Positions 56,301 through 64,000 of a stretch of DNA of 64,000 nucleotides are shown here, piece by piece. Each line of letters starts with the position of its first letter. Within the stretch, counting starts at the first letter, position 1. Source of the stretch: Novipirellula herctigrandis (GTDB lineage: Bacteria > Planctomycetota > Planctomycetia > Pirellulales > Pirellulaceae); NCBI GenBank assembly GCA_007859835.1, contig SJPJ01000001.1:4934142-4998141 (forward strand), read 5' to 3'. The translations under genes were made by a program, and so were the position numbers. The notes below the pieces were generated by a model, which saw nothing but the letters and a program-made list of their open reading frames with translations, did not search any database and was not told the DNA's origin.

Positions 56301-59300
56301 GGTGGCCAATTCCAAGCGATTATCGATTTCGCGTTTGGCTACGATACATCGGGGATCTTTAAGTTTGCCGACACAGGCCGTGCGTTGGATTTGCTGGACG
56401 GATTCTATTTTGACGACCGAGCGGTTTATGCGAACGGAGTGAAACAAAGCGATGTCGCGGAGTTGACATTCCGCTTTGCAGTGACCGCGGGTGGCGAGAT
56501 CGATTTGCAAGTTGCGAAAGCGGGCGTGGAAGTCGGCATCGGTGCCTCACTGCTGCTGGACTTGAATGATCCGAACGAGGACGGCAAGATTCGTTTTGCC
56601 GAAGTGCTAGAGAACCTGCAACTAGGAAACGCACCCGGCCTTGGGCCACTGTGGATTTTTGATGCATCGGGCCAGCTTGACGCGTTCTTGACCGCCTACG
56701 CCAAAGCGTTCGGTATTCGGGTTCAGACGACGCTCGGCCCGAAAGTGCTCGTGAATTTTGACTTCCCCCGTCCCGAACCGGCCAACCCAGAACTGGGGCA
56801 TGTCGAAGCGGATGGGCGATTGGTGGTTCATGCGGGGCCAAACGCATCGCTGCGGGTTGAGGGTGATTTGGGCGATGGCGATGACATAATCTTTATCAGT
56901 GAGGACGAAGACACTGGTGAAACCATCATCACCGGCTACGGAACCGACCAACGCTTTAGCGGTATAACAAGCGTTTACGTTGACTCGGGACGGGGCGACG
57001 ACAACATCTACGTCGAAGAAGCTTATGCGCTGCCGGTAACCGTCTATGGCCGAACGGGCGATGACGAAATCACCGGTGGTGCGGGACCGCTTACGGCTTA
57101 TGGTGGTGGCGGCAACGACGTAATTTTTGGCGGCAGCGGGAACGATCGGCTGTATGGCAATGGAACTGACACCATCGGCAGCGAATTGGTCGAGATTCCT
57201 GGACAGCCACCCATATTGATTGTGACAACCGACGTTGACTTGATCGACGGAGGTGCGGGTGACGATCAGATTTTTGGCGGTGAAGAAAACGATCAATTGC
57301 AAGGTGGCGATGGTAATGACCAAATCCACGGCAATGGTGGCGACGATTACCTCGGCGGTGGTCGAGGTGCTGATTTGCTCTATGGCGGTGACGACGACGA
57401 TGTTCTTACTGGCGATGATGGCAACGATACTCTGTACGGCGAGGCAGCGGACGGCAGCGGCAGCGGAAACGATTTTCTGCAAGGTGGCATCGGCAACGAT
57501 CGACTCGATGGCGGAGCCGAAAACGACGAACTTTTCGGTGGTCCGGGTGCAGATGATCTATTTGGTGGACCAGGCAACGACTTGCTCGTCGGTGCAACGA
57601 CGACTCGCGATAATCCTGATTTTGACTTGCTGCAACCGACGCTGGACACCAATAGCCACACGTTTGACGGAGGCGAAGGGAACGACCGGATTTCCGGAAC
57701 CGCTGGGATCGATACGGTCCACGATTTGTTCGGACTGAATATCGTGCGCACCTATGAATCAGCCGATTCGATCACGCTCGGTGATGGAAACGACATTGTT
57801 TTCTCTGGTGCAGGTGAAGATATTGTTGATGTCGGCGACGGGTTGAACGAAGTTTACACTGGCGCTGGTTTTGACATCGTCATCGCCGGTGTCGGCACGG
57901 ACTTGATTGATCTACGTCCGCAAGCGATCGGAACTGGTAATTCGTTTGGTTCGCAAGTGACCGACCGTGGTGGCAACAATCGTATCTTGGGCGATAGCGG
58001 CGATGACATTATTACGGTAACAGGACTCGGCAATAACTTTATCGACATTGGTGAAGGTTTCAACATTGTCACGACCGCCGGCGGCAGCGATACAATTCGC
58101 ACCGGTGGCGGCAACGACGTGATTAGCGCCGGCGACGGAAACAACGACGTGTCATCCGGAGCGGGAAATGATGTGGTTACGACCGGCATCGGCAATGACC
58201 GCGTACGCCTGGGCAGTGGCGATGATGTGGCGATCAGCGGCGCGGGTAATGATGTTGTTTCCGCAGGCGGAGGCAACGACTTTGTCGATACCGCCAGCGG
58301 TAATGATCAGCTGCGCGGCGGCGACGGCGACGACATTCTGATAGCAGGCATCGGTAACGATACGGTTCGCGGCGAAGCGGGCAACGATGTGATTTGGGGC
58401 GGACGCGAAGAAGCCGCATCGGCGACGTTGTTTTCGAGCTTGGTCTATCCAGCCGAATATGACGAAGCGACAACGGAAGTTTCGCTAATACCACTCGTAC
58501 CGAGCGCCGTCGCAGGAGGGCCGGTCGAAGGCTCACTCGAAGACGGTGACGATTTGCTCCGCGGCGGCGATGGATTCGACATTGTCTTCGGTGGCGGCGG
58601 CAATGACGATATCGATGGCGGTGCGGGAGCGGGCTATTTGGATGCGGGACGAGGAAACGACATCGTTCGTGGCGGACCCGATCAAGATGTGATTCGTGGC
58701 GGCGACGGTGACGATGACCTGCGCGGCGGCGGACATCTTGATTTCATCTATGGCGACGGCGGTGATGATCAGGTTCGCGGTGATGCCGGTGTCGGTTCCA
58801 TTCTCTATGGCCAAAAGTTGTTCGGTGGCTCGGGCAACGACATGCTGTACGCGTACGCGGGCAATGCTTCGAACGAATCACAGCTGCTGGGTGATTTCCT
58901 GGACGGTGGCTCGGGTGCTGATGATTTGTTTGGAAATGTGCGTCGCGAACGAATTGAAGGTGGGATGGGCGATGACCGAATAGAAGGCGACGGGCTTGAT
59001 GGGCCAAACTATGGTGCAAATGAGAGTCCATTTACGACTGGCGGCGGCGACCTTCTCGTTGGTGGGTTTGGTGACGATCTTCTGCTTGGCGGCGGCGGTG
59101 ACGACGAGATTTGGGGCGGCGGCAACAGCGACGAAATTGAAGGCCACGCTGGGACGGATCGGATTTACGGTGGTGGCGGAATCGACTTTGTCCGATTCGA
59201 TGTGCTGTACGGTCCAAGTAACGATACGATCGACGGGCACTTTGGAAATTCGCCTGAGGAGACGATTCGCACGCCCGATGATCTTGCCACTGATATTCTA

Positions 59301-62300
59301 GTGATTCCTGGAACAATTGGGACTGCGAAAGATGACGTGATTCTGCTCGGCGGTGACTCGGCAGGCAATTTAGTTGTGGACTACAACGGAATCGAATTGC
59401 CGGCAATCATTCGTGACAGCGAAGGTAACACGCTGGTCGAACAATTCCAAATCGATGGCTTTGACGGAAACGATATGATCGGTTTTCTACCTTCGTTGGA
59501 TTTGAGCGATTTGGCCCAGCGTAGCCGCGATTGGGTCGGGGTCTTTAACGGCGGCGCAGGCGATGACACGCTGCTTGGTGCCGCCGGTCGTGACCGGCTC
59601 GACGGTGGACGCGGTAGCGATACGTTAAAAGGTTTTGGTGGTGATGATCGACTTTGGGGTGATTCGGGAATCGGTGCGTCGAGCGATTTGGACATTCTGT
59701 TCGCGGGACCGGGTAACGATGATTTGCTCGGTGGTGTCGGCATCAATCACCTGTACGCTTGGTCCGATTTTCCAGGCGATCCTGGACCGAACTACGGCAT
59801 CTTTACACCGAATGGTCCATTGGAGCAAACGGGATTGAACCGGATGCTGGGCCGCGATAACGATGACTTGTTGTACGCCGGCACGGGGCTGGACTTTATG
59901 TATGGCGGCGATGGCGATGATACGCTGCACGGAGTCGATGGTGTGCCGATCGAGTTTGGAATTGGCGTGCCCCAGGAAGACGAATGGCTCGAATATGCTC
60001 GCGAGACGGATTCGGTTTGGTACTACGGCGGCAGTGGTGCGGATGACATCATCACCGTCGACTATGTGACCGAACCGGGCGCACTGGGCGATCACCACTT
60101 GATCACACGGCTTACTGAGAACAACGGTCTGTTCACCTTCGACGCGCAAGTGCAACTTGATTTCGCCGCCACCAACCCCGACGGTTCCTTGGTCTGGGAT
60201 CCATCCGATTTGGTGTACAAGTTGGAAGAAGTTCAGTCGATCGAAGATGAGGACCAGCGAGAACTCGCGACGCAAACGCTTGCACTTTCAGGCGGTCTCT
60301 TACCGCCTGAAGGCGACTATTTGGCGATTATTGTTAACGCAGGTAAGGGGGACGACCAAGTTTACGTAGGACCGACTGTTCAGCGGAGCGTTTGGGTCGC
60401 TGCGGGGGAAGGTGATGACCGAGTTGAATTCTCTACTGGCACACCGTTGTTGGTCGATTTGGCCGATACCGAAGGTCGCAACGAAGTGGCGGGTGACGCG
60501 GACGATCCGTCGAATGCTTATGAATTGCCAACATTTGAACAGACCACATTGTTCGCAAATTTGACGATCGACAATCCTCGCGATGTGGATTGGTATGAAT
60601 TGGATCTCGCTGGACAAACCATCGCAGAAGGCGGCGCGATCGTGGTCGATTCCATCTCGGCGGATGATGCGTTGACGCTCGACTTCTATCAACTCAGTGA
60701 CGATGTTTTGAAATTGATCGAAACGGGCAAGCCGAGCGAGACAGCAACGATTGATCCTAACAAGTCGACTCGAGTTTCGATTGAGTTCGATAGAGATATT
60801 GAGTTCACCGACGACGATTCGATCCGGTACTTCATCCGTGTTACCAGCGATGCGGAAATTCCGACCCAATACGACCTGGGCATCGACTTGGGCGAAGGCT
60901 CACCGTTGGGGTTGATCACGCAAAATCTAGGCGTCCAATCCGATACGTTCCTCCGACGGGATGTGATTGTTGGCGGTGCGGGTGCGGATCTGCTGCGCGG
61001 CGGACCGAGCGAAGATTGGGTGATAGGCGGTAGTGGCAACGATGTCATCTCCGGCGGCGATGACGGAAACGCCAGCGACATCTTGATCGGGGAAGCTGGT
61101 GATGACGTATTCCAAGTCATTCCGTCAGCGATGGAAGAGATGGATTTGACGCTTGCCGATGAGATGGATGGCAGCGAGGGCTATGACCGAGTGCTGTTTT
61201 TGGGTGGTAACCTTGATTCGTTCGGTCGGCCGGTGAACGATCATGTTGCACTTCGCTACAACGCGAACTTAGCTCGCTACGAATTGGCGGCCTTGGTTTG
61301 GGATACGGCCAACCAGCGGTTCATGACGAACGACGCCGGCGATGAATTTTTAATGCATACGGCGAGTTATCGTGCACGCAATGTCGAAGCGACTGAGTTT
61401 GATCTGCGCAGCGGTGATGATGAATTGCATTTGGAATCAGGCTACAACTTCCCGTTGCCCAATGGCACGGTCGATACGACCGAAACTTACGGCATTGATC
61501 TTGGCGATAAACAAGCGGGTGGCCAGGCGATTTCATTTACTGTTTCCGGAGGCAATGGAAACGACCGCATCTTTGGTTCGCCGTATGCCGACACGATCGA
61601 CGCCGGCAGCGGTTTTGACTTGGTGCTTGGCAACGGCGGTAGCGATTCAATTCGCGGCGATAGTGGTCGCGATTTGTTGATTGGCGGCGAACCGGCGTCG
61701 AACGTGCCGCTGTTCGACCCATTGGAAGTGACAAGCATCGATGGAGTGCCCCAATCGAACGATTCCTCCGTTGCGGCCGTTTGGTTGGACTTAAGCAGTG
61801 GTATCGCGACCGGTTTGACGCTGCACGACGGCGACGAAGGGGATTGGTATATCTTGCCGAAGCCGAGCGAACCGCTCGATGTAGACTCGATCGGGATTCA
61901 GTTCGACGATTCCAACTCGATCGGTCAGACGCTGTTCGATTTGCAATACGACCAACCAACACTCGAACTGTTCCCTGCCGTGGCCGATGCAAGCGGTCGG
62001 TATTATGTACCAACATCGGGCCAACCGGATGTCTATTTGCTGCATGTTCGTAATCCGCTTGACGCTGCGATCATCGCTGACACTCGACCGCGAACGGATC
62101 CACAGTTCTTGGGCAACCCCGTCAACGTCGATGCGTTTGTGCGTTTGGATGGACCGTTTTCGCTGCCGAAGAAGCTGAGCATTAGCATTGCACCCGGCAT
62201 GTCGGGCGCAGAAATCGCGGATCTTTTGCAAACCGAGATCCGAGATGCCAATATCGACGATCGGCTGTTCGCAGCGTATGACGAAGGGCGAGATCGGTTG

Positions 62301-64000
62301 ATATTGCAATCGCTCAATAACGCCGATTTGATTGTCGAAGGTAATTTCGCCAGTAACCTACGGTTCTTGGGTTTCAGTGATGGGCAAACCAACGACCGCC
62401 CGGCAGGCCCGTTGGGTGAGTATTCGATTGGTACACGCGTTGCATTCCCGCCGCCAAGCACAGACGTTTTGCTAGATGCGATTCCGTATGAGTATGAACT
62501 TGCAACCGCGGACATTAGCTATGTGGCTCCGGCGACACCGATTGATATTTCGCTGCCGAATCCCGACTTGAATGATGCGCTGCGGATTGAAGGTGACACT
62601 TCACAGCAGCAACTTGGCGAGATACTCTCGATCGGCGACATCAATGGAGATTTGCGTAATGATTTCATGTTGGTCGGAAATGATACGGCTTACGTATTTT
62701 TGGGTGATCTCGACCCAATGGCCACGGTGGTGACGGCAAGTGACACCGCGGACTTTGTGTTGGATATCAGCGATGGTCTGAGGCCGATTCCTGGCGTGGT
62801 CGATTTGGATGACGACGGACTGAACGATTTGGCGTTTTGGATGCAAAGTCCTTCCGGCGGATTTGTAGACATCGAGATTTTGCTCGGTAACGATCTTGTG
62901 AATGCGCCGACGATTTTCCCAAGCATCGACCCAGGAGATCGAGTTTTGGATGCCAACGCCCTGTCTCGCCGCGTGGTTTCGTTTGGAACAGACACAACCA
63001 TCACCGCGATTGATTTTGCTTGGCTGCGTTTCAACGACGACCAGACGCCTGATCTGATGGCGATTTCCCGAACACCGATCGTGCAAAGCCCCGTATCATC
63101 CGCAAATTTGGGGTACGGATACATTTACGATGGTGCTCTGCTTGCCGAGGACTTGGTCGGTGCGCCGAGTGGTGACAACCGATTGGTGTTCATCAACGAT
63201 GACCGAGAATCGGGTGCTGCGATTGGCGGTTTGATCGACAATGACCTCGATAGTGCAACGCCATTTTCGGACGACATCTACGCTGTCGCGGGCGATTTTG
63301 ATGGCGATGGCATGGATGAAATCGCGTTGACAAAACCACGCGGTTGGACGTTCGATTCCGTGACGGTAGGGGAACCGTTGATCGTGTCGCGGACGTATTT
63401 GTTGGATACCGCTGGCGCGGACGACTTGGATTTGTCGCTTGGTCGCAGCAACACCGCACCGACTGTGCTACAGCATTACGAAGTGAATACAGGTGGCGGC
63501 TTCGGAGCGATCAGCACCACCACGCCGCTGACGGTTGCGGATCTAGACCGCAATGGTATTGATGATCTGATCGTCGCACGCGAAGTCGAGAACGGCGACT
63601 TGTTCCACGATGCGTTGTTGGTCTATCGCGGCGAAACACTGTCGAGTGATTCGGTTAAGGCGGATAATTCAGCGACTGCCGATAAACGACTGCGCGGTGT
63701 TACGGATCGGTTTGCTGGTCTGTTTGGCGTTGATGTCTCGGCAGGTGACTTTGATGGTGACGGAGAGATAGATCTCGCGATTGGCCAGCCCAATGCCGGT
63801 GGCGGTGACAGTTCGATAACGATTGTCTATGACGTGATGGCGGGACCGGCAATCCGTGACATCAATGATCCGATCGGTGATGCTCGCCACGACGTAATGC
63901 GGTTGACTCGGCTGGGAACCAATGATGCACTGGGATGGTTAGCGCCCACGGCATTCGATATCACTGGCGACCGGATCGATGATCTGATCGTCGGAGCGCC
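47355..64000 (+). CDS. Giant LEPR-XLL extracellular protein with protease, RTX and FG-GAP regions (3' end off the right edge)
   Basis: One frame runs from ATG 47355 without a stop to base 64000, at least 5,548 codons. It opens with an Arg-rich segment and LEERVLLAGD (residues 37-46), the LEPR-XLL type start of planctomycete giant surface proteins. Residues about 50-740 alternate helices and strands. A HExxH peptidase-like domain spans about 745-1000. Degenerate repeats that recall flagellin-hook IN motifs (RDGxxxx...TLxxLL...xDxDGxxLxLxDLT) cover about 1040-1990. A long beta-rich part then carries repeated phrases of the type P-L-(I/V)-G-x-L followed by helices. Six RTX blocks, nearly all Gly-Asn-Asp repeats, lie at about 3230-4780, with prepeptidase-like domains between. 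FG-GAP/VCBS repeats (DLDDDGLNDLAF, GDFDGDGMDEIAL) start near 5090 and continue to the edge. It is likely a calcium-stabilised surface or secreted protein. Confidence 0.93.
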   Translation, partial: MRNSGSTTCRNLRGRSSRISKAKRRAAHQRRHLTEKLEERVLLAGDLGSVEETFDQQPLASEFDEGPASIARLAEGELTGNLSSIDSFGQSLRAAVDDISRVVGAISASSELGQEIPYLGSLLPVDVGNSAVIDTASIGALFDLADRFEEDVAEPLRAFLDLVPNASPSQLVARFDFLDPVPGIAGGLEGVRLNLDLAQQFESSVAALLEPITARVGGLIDAVDGDALATELPVNLSLDNFSLDVIRDAADQVGISIPEFSLDLSRSDLPPIDFAANVGFLSGGVVGGAIELDIGFELDFGGLFSDPSLDTSDLAGLISLETLSEISAIDISDAIDLKMIGDGLNVELPFDFSLSGFDPGDLLPIFTLSDDNPLDDVFPQFGLRIPDGADYSAESILGFHSIDGTGVLSSLDQLGSVFGAWEQGSLLDFPVPLASDLTLGEAFGLAEGYGSAVLQFLTDGDGLPSFDSIQELAELIPGVSSLTDSDALTYDPETKLITLSLDFFRSPDPIVTQANLSLIAGADASPIASVQITPGEAGINNRLEVTRDLSFGLQLQIDFSGNVKSEKIVNVNENNKLVSDPRENIRSWASMLDVLERLGVAHLSDQTQILQVQLRDGSVVSANMGTVDATTSVGEWLERGRVVRNGEVVMELVLREFDAFNPAANDFDLTDRVEVRDYTTAPVVAQDPVDVVVDYLVSTPDTGFDDPRLLTSDERSADLPAEVETVGQARRWVMGQVENYLESTFARAYDGEQWIIRAEFNDIGDPDFAGSAEPNLVFPASTDPASVVYPPTLAKQLELKPREAAEPDVLAYFNNLNANFDYGVAAEIVPGRQRLFTTMLHEIVHGLGVGSESKPGQAIFDGSGALVGFDRNGNFRFDQHPAVYDTFLTVEDIRGFGQRTPYVDLTPAERLDVLDGNYLVSFDGSHAKAANVVSGNPAPSIYTPVPYEELSSIDHFAPADYNSLGELLLPAPSPLAPEPTAITPTTLGVLQDIGYTPIAPAETSLYELQTSEFWSRFFDTTADGLQSPRLNAEAALRDDSVPLKNFVFTDTVEFDRPLETLEFQFRNGTTAFLDLGTIDDATLGDLFDFADATPNLSIGFTVGGLRFIDESTPASDGVFSIAWVDSGSPNLREIGQLVPIGAAADGVSELLTDRIFVPVPYDGESPIDPTTTLGRLLDGTPYESLLGFESTATVTMPSGETFDITSGPLTPNRTLADVLDTLLVEDESGENIRVSAWIDSDSDRVTLVDIASSEGDSPFSILDTTDDFGFYGVLFGQSSGDSFVEPVVDADGDGRILGPSLSNLPGNRIEPLAAPAIYVDTAQSVPSWTRVSTIVERNGGDPSEPQTAVVRLRDGSEVTLRVSNPRSVTLADAVIQNRFITSASELKAELKFDEDGLTFVDYTTGTETPAIVSAVGPFWARAIGIADDTLPADVPGVILPGQLNFSRLDFGGSMTLDQFMPIDSPFRGTPSAGLIISIPDGQSTGVSAPSPEELTLDRLLESLTIRRDGKMLTRAEIVNERIEVTYLGDAQGALVIQQVPSTNPRDLAWLGQFVPIGESSSSNGHKTVGRPLIPSLPSLSIPPLTPDTLVLNTPRLSGNLNDTRTSSARMSLRDGTVMTLSTGEITGETTWGELLGRLSIAGDDGERLLRASLDGDALRLEDLSDPIDGNIFTLDEEGIADDNGLFFRFMDVIDFEDFVPRDLDGDGIVQSGSLTVQSLTPEATLGAIVGDDSPLFDIIDGAGTGGGLMSFGDGMYFGLDLPDFTPDSTLQDVANAFSFIGTEPGQQITTRFEDGRFILSDLTDVAINAEPFSMQIHPRQPLISRWFDQLFDRDRDGQLFSAPVSLQNAARRIDPSTTLGDYLRLQGMGNLIADPIRYQAEYTLRDGTIDTFFVRMTDSMTLAELAENFDVYDDNGNLIMDVVLVQKETLIGGDELRFVMTDLSDPTGDFFFSVVADVASDPPPEALIALMLGLTGIDQSDHGTLTGSNLNTTNQSIDDRVRIKLTEPPTLHAAIGFQASNLNASARIGELLAVGLQDGDASGSASIDLSFKTPAGKDYLTLSDLARSIINPRESLNIDIDADLAFGSELFVDLAGLNDQPADPNAIPRIDVTWDNLITTDPSLRLQPENFMFVTENFDNLINIGRLSVQDITNLIRKVVDFVESLAGETLLDKPLPLVNTSLGEVLDTVDRVNEIVDRITENPNGTLDTLETEIAGLLGLQPDQFELLLDLQTQTLRIELNLGLDADTNASFNLDLADLDLSQLDGLVDLTTSGNVNIGASAELRAHFGLDFAALTDTNFDELVFVYDTSGLFAGAQITADDIAFSTSILSLGVDVGPGRITLDRDGLNFDGTPENEEDAEISIAASGEWAGGRKPLTSLTAEDFELNFDRDSASLGVDLPITFLGDTQTLQVQWNHLDSFAFDVLSAGETIGDSTSTAPNIIAVPDLQAAIGNLTLADGLIALAEGLQGLFGYIDDFLGDEVLGIPMPLIGDALDGAVSFVETFVAPLSDGLSQGAGVGEVISAAGQRILFETLGPGIGGNGLNVLRDANGDSSITLADVGISIDAENEIAYVINIGRNGIARQTPINLDVGGNALGLELTGDVAINAGYGLAMVVGFNLDDGPFVEFGDGNEIAIDFYAGVDDLVGEAVLGPLAINVSTIDADQLTLQQRKDARIDENNVATEAVNAIRGNFGIDFPAGRYTLGNIGSAFSLIDVDVNFVGSIHAHIDTGINTSIDGIPTIVGDLHLNFDRATGSFSDVLTSITAPRISLSNVGLDLGSFVSNVLAPVLEPVNEFLEPIRPILKQLTSPIPVLSDLIGPTTYVDFIRLFGEGGDTVVEFVDAVSNIVTLIDIPTNADSIILPLGNFETVVDSVTGKLQPMPISGQTNLDDFLDGVDEDLAEMRDYLQNIPQEEPEFDSSGQLMTTPGKFSIPLLKDPASAIGLLFGNDVDLLKYQAPKLEAGFQFSASIPVFPAFSIVFGGQFQAIIDFAFGYDTSGIFKFADTGRALDLLDGFYFDDRAVYANGVKQSDVAELTFRFAVTAGGEIDLQVAKAGVEVGIGASLLLDLNDPNEDGKIRFAEVLENLQLGNAPGLGPLWIFDASGQLDAFLTAYAKAFGIRVQTTLGPKVLVNFDFPRPEPANPELGHVEADGRLVVHAGPNASLRVEGDLGDGDDIIFISEDEDTGETIITGYGTDQRFSGITSVYVDSGRGDDNIYVEEAYALPVTVYGRTGDDEITGGAGPLTAYGGGGNDVIFGGSGNDRLYGNGTDTIGSELVEIPGQPPILIVTTDVDLIDGGAGDDQIFGGEENDQLQGGDGNDQIHGNGGDDYLGGGRGADLLYGGDDDDVLTGDDGNDTLYGEAADGSGSGNDFLQGGIGNDRLDGGAENDELFGGPGADDLFGGPGNDLLVGATTTRDNPDFDLLQPTLDTNSHTFDGGEGNDRISGTAGIDTVHDLFGLNIVRTYESADSITLGDGNDIVFSGAGEDIVDVGDGLNEVYTGAGFDIVIAGVGTDLIDLRPQAIGTGNSFGSQVTDRGGNNRILGDSGDDIITVTGLGNNFIDIGEGFNIVTTAGGSDTIRTGGGNDVISAGDGNNDVSSGAGNDVVTTGIGNDRVRLGSGDDVAISGAGNDVVSAGGGNDFVDTASGNDQLRGGDGDDILIAGIGNDTVRGEAGNDVIWGGREEAASATLFSSLVYPAEYDEATTEVSLIPLVPSAVAGGPVEGSLEDGDDLLRGGDGFDIVFGGGGNDDIDGGAGAGYLDAGRGNDIVRGGPDQDVIRGGDGDDDLRGGGHLDFIYGDGGDDQVRGDAGVGSILYGQKLFGGSGNDMLYAYAGNASNESQLLGDFLDGGSGADDLFGNVRRERIEGGMGDDRIEGDGLDGPNYGANESPFTTGGGDLLVGGFGDDLLLGGGGDDEIWGGGNSDEIEGHAGTDRIYGGGGIDFVRFDVLYGPSNDTIDGHFGNSPEETIRTPDDLATDILVIPGTIGTAKDDVILLGGDSAGNLVVDYNGIELPAIIRDSEGNTLVEQFQIDGFDGNDMIGFLPSLDLSDLAQRSRDWVGVFNGGAGDDTLLGAAGRDRLDGGRGSDTLKGFGGDDRLWGDSGIGASSDLDILFAGPGNDDLLGGVGINHLYAWSDFPGDPGPNYGIFTPNGPLEQTGLNRMLGRDNDDLLYAGTGLDFMYGGDGDDTLHGVDGVPIEFGIGVPQEDEWLEYARETDSVWYYGGSGADDIITVDYVTEPGALGDHHLITRLTENNGLFTFDAQVQLDFAATNPDGSLVWDPSDLVYKLEEVQSIEDEDQRELATQTLALSGGLLPPEGDYLAIIVNAGKGDDQVYVGPTVQRSVWVAAGEGDDRVEFSTGTPLLVDLADTEGRNEVAGDADDPSNAYELPTFEQTTLFANLTIDNPRDVDWYELDLAGQTIAEGGAIVVDSISADDALTLDFYQLSDDVLKLIETGKPSETATIDPNKSTRVSIEFDRDIEFTDDDSIRYFIRVTSDAEIPTQYDLGIDLGEGSPLGLITQNLGVQSDTFLRRDVIVGGAGADLLRGGPSEDWVIGGSGNDVISGGDDGNASDILIGEAGDDVFQVIPSAMEEMDLTLADEMDGSEGYDRVLFLGGNLDSFGRPVNDHVALRYNANLARYELAALVWDTANQRFMTNDAGDEFLMHTASYRARNVEATEFDLRSGDDELHLESGYNFPLPNGTVDTTETYGIDLGDKQAGGQAISFTVSGGNGNDRIFGSPYADTIDAGSGFDLVLGNGGSDSIRGDSGRDLLIGGEPASNVPLFDPLEVTSIDGVPQSNDSSVAAVWLDLSSGIATGLTLHDGDEGDWYILPKPSEPLDVDSIGIQFDDSNSIGQTLFDLQYDQPTLELFPAVADASGRYYVPTSGQPDVYLLHVRNPLDAAIIADTRPRTDPQFLGNPVNVDAFVRLDGPFSLPKKLSISIAPGMSGAEIADLLQTEIRDANIDDRLFAAYDEGRDRLILQSLNNADLIVEGNFASNLRFLGFSDGQTNDRPAGPLGEYSIGTRVAFPPPSTDVLLDAIPYEYELATADISYVAPATPIDISLPNPDLNDALRIEGDTSQQQLGEILSIGDINGDLRNDFMLVGNDTAYVFLGDLDPMATVVTASDTADFVLDISDGLRPIPGVVDLDDDGLNDLAFWMQSPSGGFVDIEILLGNDLVNAPTIFPSIDPGDRVLDANALSRRVVSFGTDTTITAIDFAWLRFNDDQTPDLMAISRTPIVQSPVSSANLGYGYIYDGALLAEDLVGAPSGDNRLVFINDDRESGAAIGGLIDNDLDSATPFSDDIYAVAGDFDGDGMDEIALTKPRGWTFDSVTVGEPLIVSRTYLLDTAGADDLDLSLGRSNTAPTVLQHYEVNTGGGFGAISTTTPLTVADLDRNGIDDLIVAREVENGDLFHDALLVYRGETLSSDSVKADNSATADKRLRGVTDRFAGLFGVDVSAGDFDGDGEIDLAIGQPNAGGGDSSITIVYDVMAGPAIRDINDPIGDARHDVMRLTRLGTNDALGWLAPTAFDITGDRIDDLIVGA
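49590..50350 (+). other. HExxH metallopeptidase-like domain inside the giant protein
   Basis: Residues about 745-1000 of the giant protein have LHEIVHGLGVGSE, a HExxHxxG zinc site with His841, Glu842 and His845. Downstream phrases fit an extracellular family in which the site is followed by YDxFL, xFxG, SxDHF and LGxLQDIGY: here VYDTFLTVEDI, YLVSFDGSHA, SSIDHFAPADY and TLGVLQDIGYTPI. The zinc ligands and the later histidine (SIDHF) are present, so the domain may be an active protease. Confidence 0.75.
57048..61690 (+). repeat. RTX-type calcium-binding nonapeptide repeat region of the giant protein
   Basis: This DNA encodes dense blocks of GGxGxDxUx repeats at about 57048-58420, 58540-59180, 59550-59740, 59850-59950, 60960-61110 and 61540-61690. 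Typical units are GGAGDDQIFGG, GGDGNDQIHGN and GGIGNDRLDGG. Such repeats fold into calcium-filled parallel beta rolls outside the cell. Prepeptidase-like domains and a stretch of non-repeat sequence separate the blocks. The repeated codons produce long false open frames on the minus strand. Confidence 0.93.
62620..64000 (+). repeat. FG-GAP/VCBS repeat region (continues past the edge)
   Basis: This part of the giant frame carries repeated calcium-binding loops of the form DxDxDGxxD at regular spacing: GDINGDLRNDFMLV, DLDDDGLNDLAF, GDFDGDGMDEIAL, DLDRNGIDDLIVA, GDFDGDGEIDLAI and the cut unit DRIDDLIVGA at the edge. This is the FG-GAP pattern of integrin-alpha-like beta-propellers, often used for adhesion. 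Confidence 0.88.

Noticed and set aside
56622..57482. A 286-codon open frame on the minus strand, and other minus frames over 47.4-64 kb
   Set aside because: They lie antisense to the giant gene. Their Ile/Val/Ala-rich or Arg/His-rich translations mirror its GAC/GGC-rich repeat codons, so they are shadows.

Overview
The window comes from a planctomycete, most likely a Rhodopirellula-like member of the Pirellulaceae. The evidence is a giant surface protein that opens with a LEPR-XLL-type motif, DUF1080 and ThuA-like proteins, a PEP-CTERM-tailed SGNH hydrolase, PQQ-type propellers, tandem universal stress proteins, many genes with poor Shine-Dalgarno sites, and moderate GC. No tRNA, rRNA, CRISPR array, intact transposon or phage gene was found. 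The identifications rest on reading motifs by eye; no database search was run.

Layout. 1-9.7 kb: the 5' part of clpC (minus, cut by the left edge), a small TPR-like membrane protein, an esterase, a PQQ-type beta-propeller, an AglD-type membrane protein, two poorly known proteins and a prolyl oligopeptidase. 9.8-17.2 kb: comEC, a terminator, a coupled hemX-like/hemA pair, a DUF1080 protein and a PEP-CTERM SGNH hydrolase. 17.2-23.6 kb: two translationally coupled amidohydrolase genes, one of them a double-length fusion, and a zinc-ribbon membrane protein with three 90-residue repeats. 23.6-28.2 kb: two tandem-domain universal stress proteins, a membrane metal-dependent hydrolase broken by an in-frame TGA and a frameshift, and moaA sitting in one uninterrupted frame with an upstream membrane protein. 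28.2-31.1 kb: an Fkp-type fucokinase/GDP-fucose pyrophosphorylase. 31.1-39.7 kb: a gene-poor kilobase, a diguanylate cyclase, a cyclic-nucleotide-binding protein, a lactonase-type propeller, an ArsB/NhaD-type transporter with a stress-protein-like partner, a ThuA-like protein and a membrane protein. 39.7-43.9 kb: a coupled pair made of a GalU-like protein without the usual nucleotide loop and a kinase-UDPGP fusion. 44.1-46.9 kb: a histidine kinase/NtrC-type regulator pair. 47.4 kb to the right edge: one open frame of more than 5,548 codons, a calcium-binding, protease-domain-bearing giant extracellular protein.

The most interesting parts are the sugar-activation loci and the giant protein. 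Two different kinase-nucleotidyltransferase fusions lie 8.5 kb apart with opposite domain order: Fkp-like (transferase then kinase) and the 1,105-residue protein (kinase then UDPGP-type transferase). The second is coupled to a GalU homologue that looks catalytically disabled. Together they suggest salvage of free sugars into GDP- and UDP-sugars for surface polysaccharide. The giant protein combines a LEPR-XLL start, a HExxH peptidase domain, degenerate flagellin-hook-like repeats, several RTX blocks and FG-GAP repeats, and follows a sigma-54-type two-component operon.
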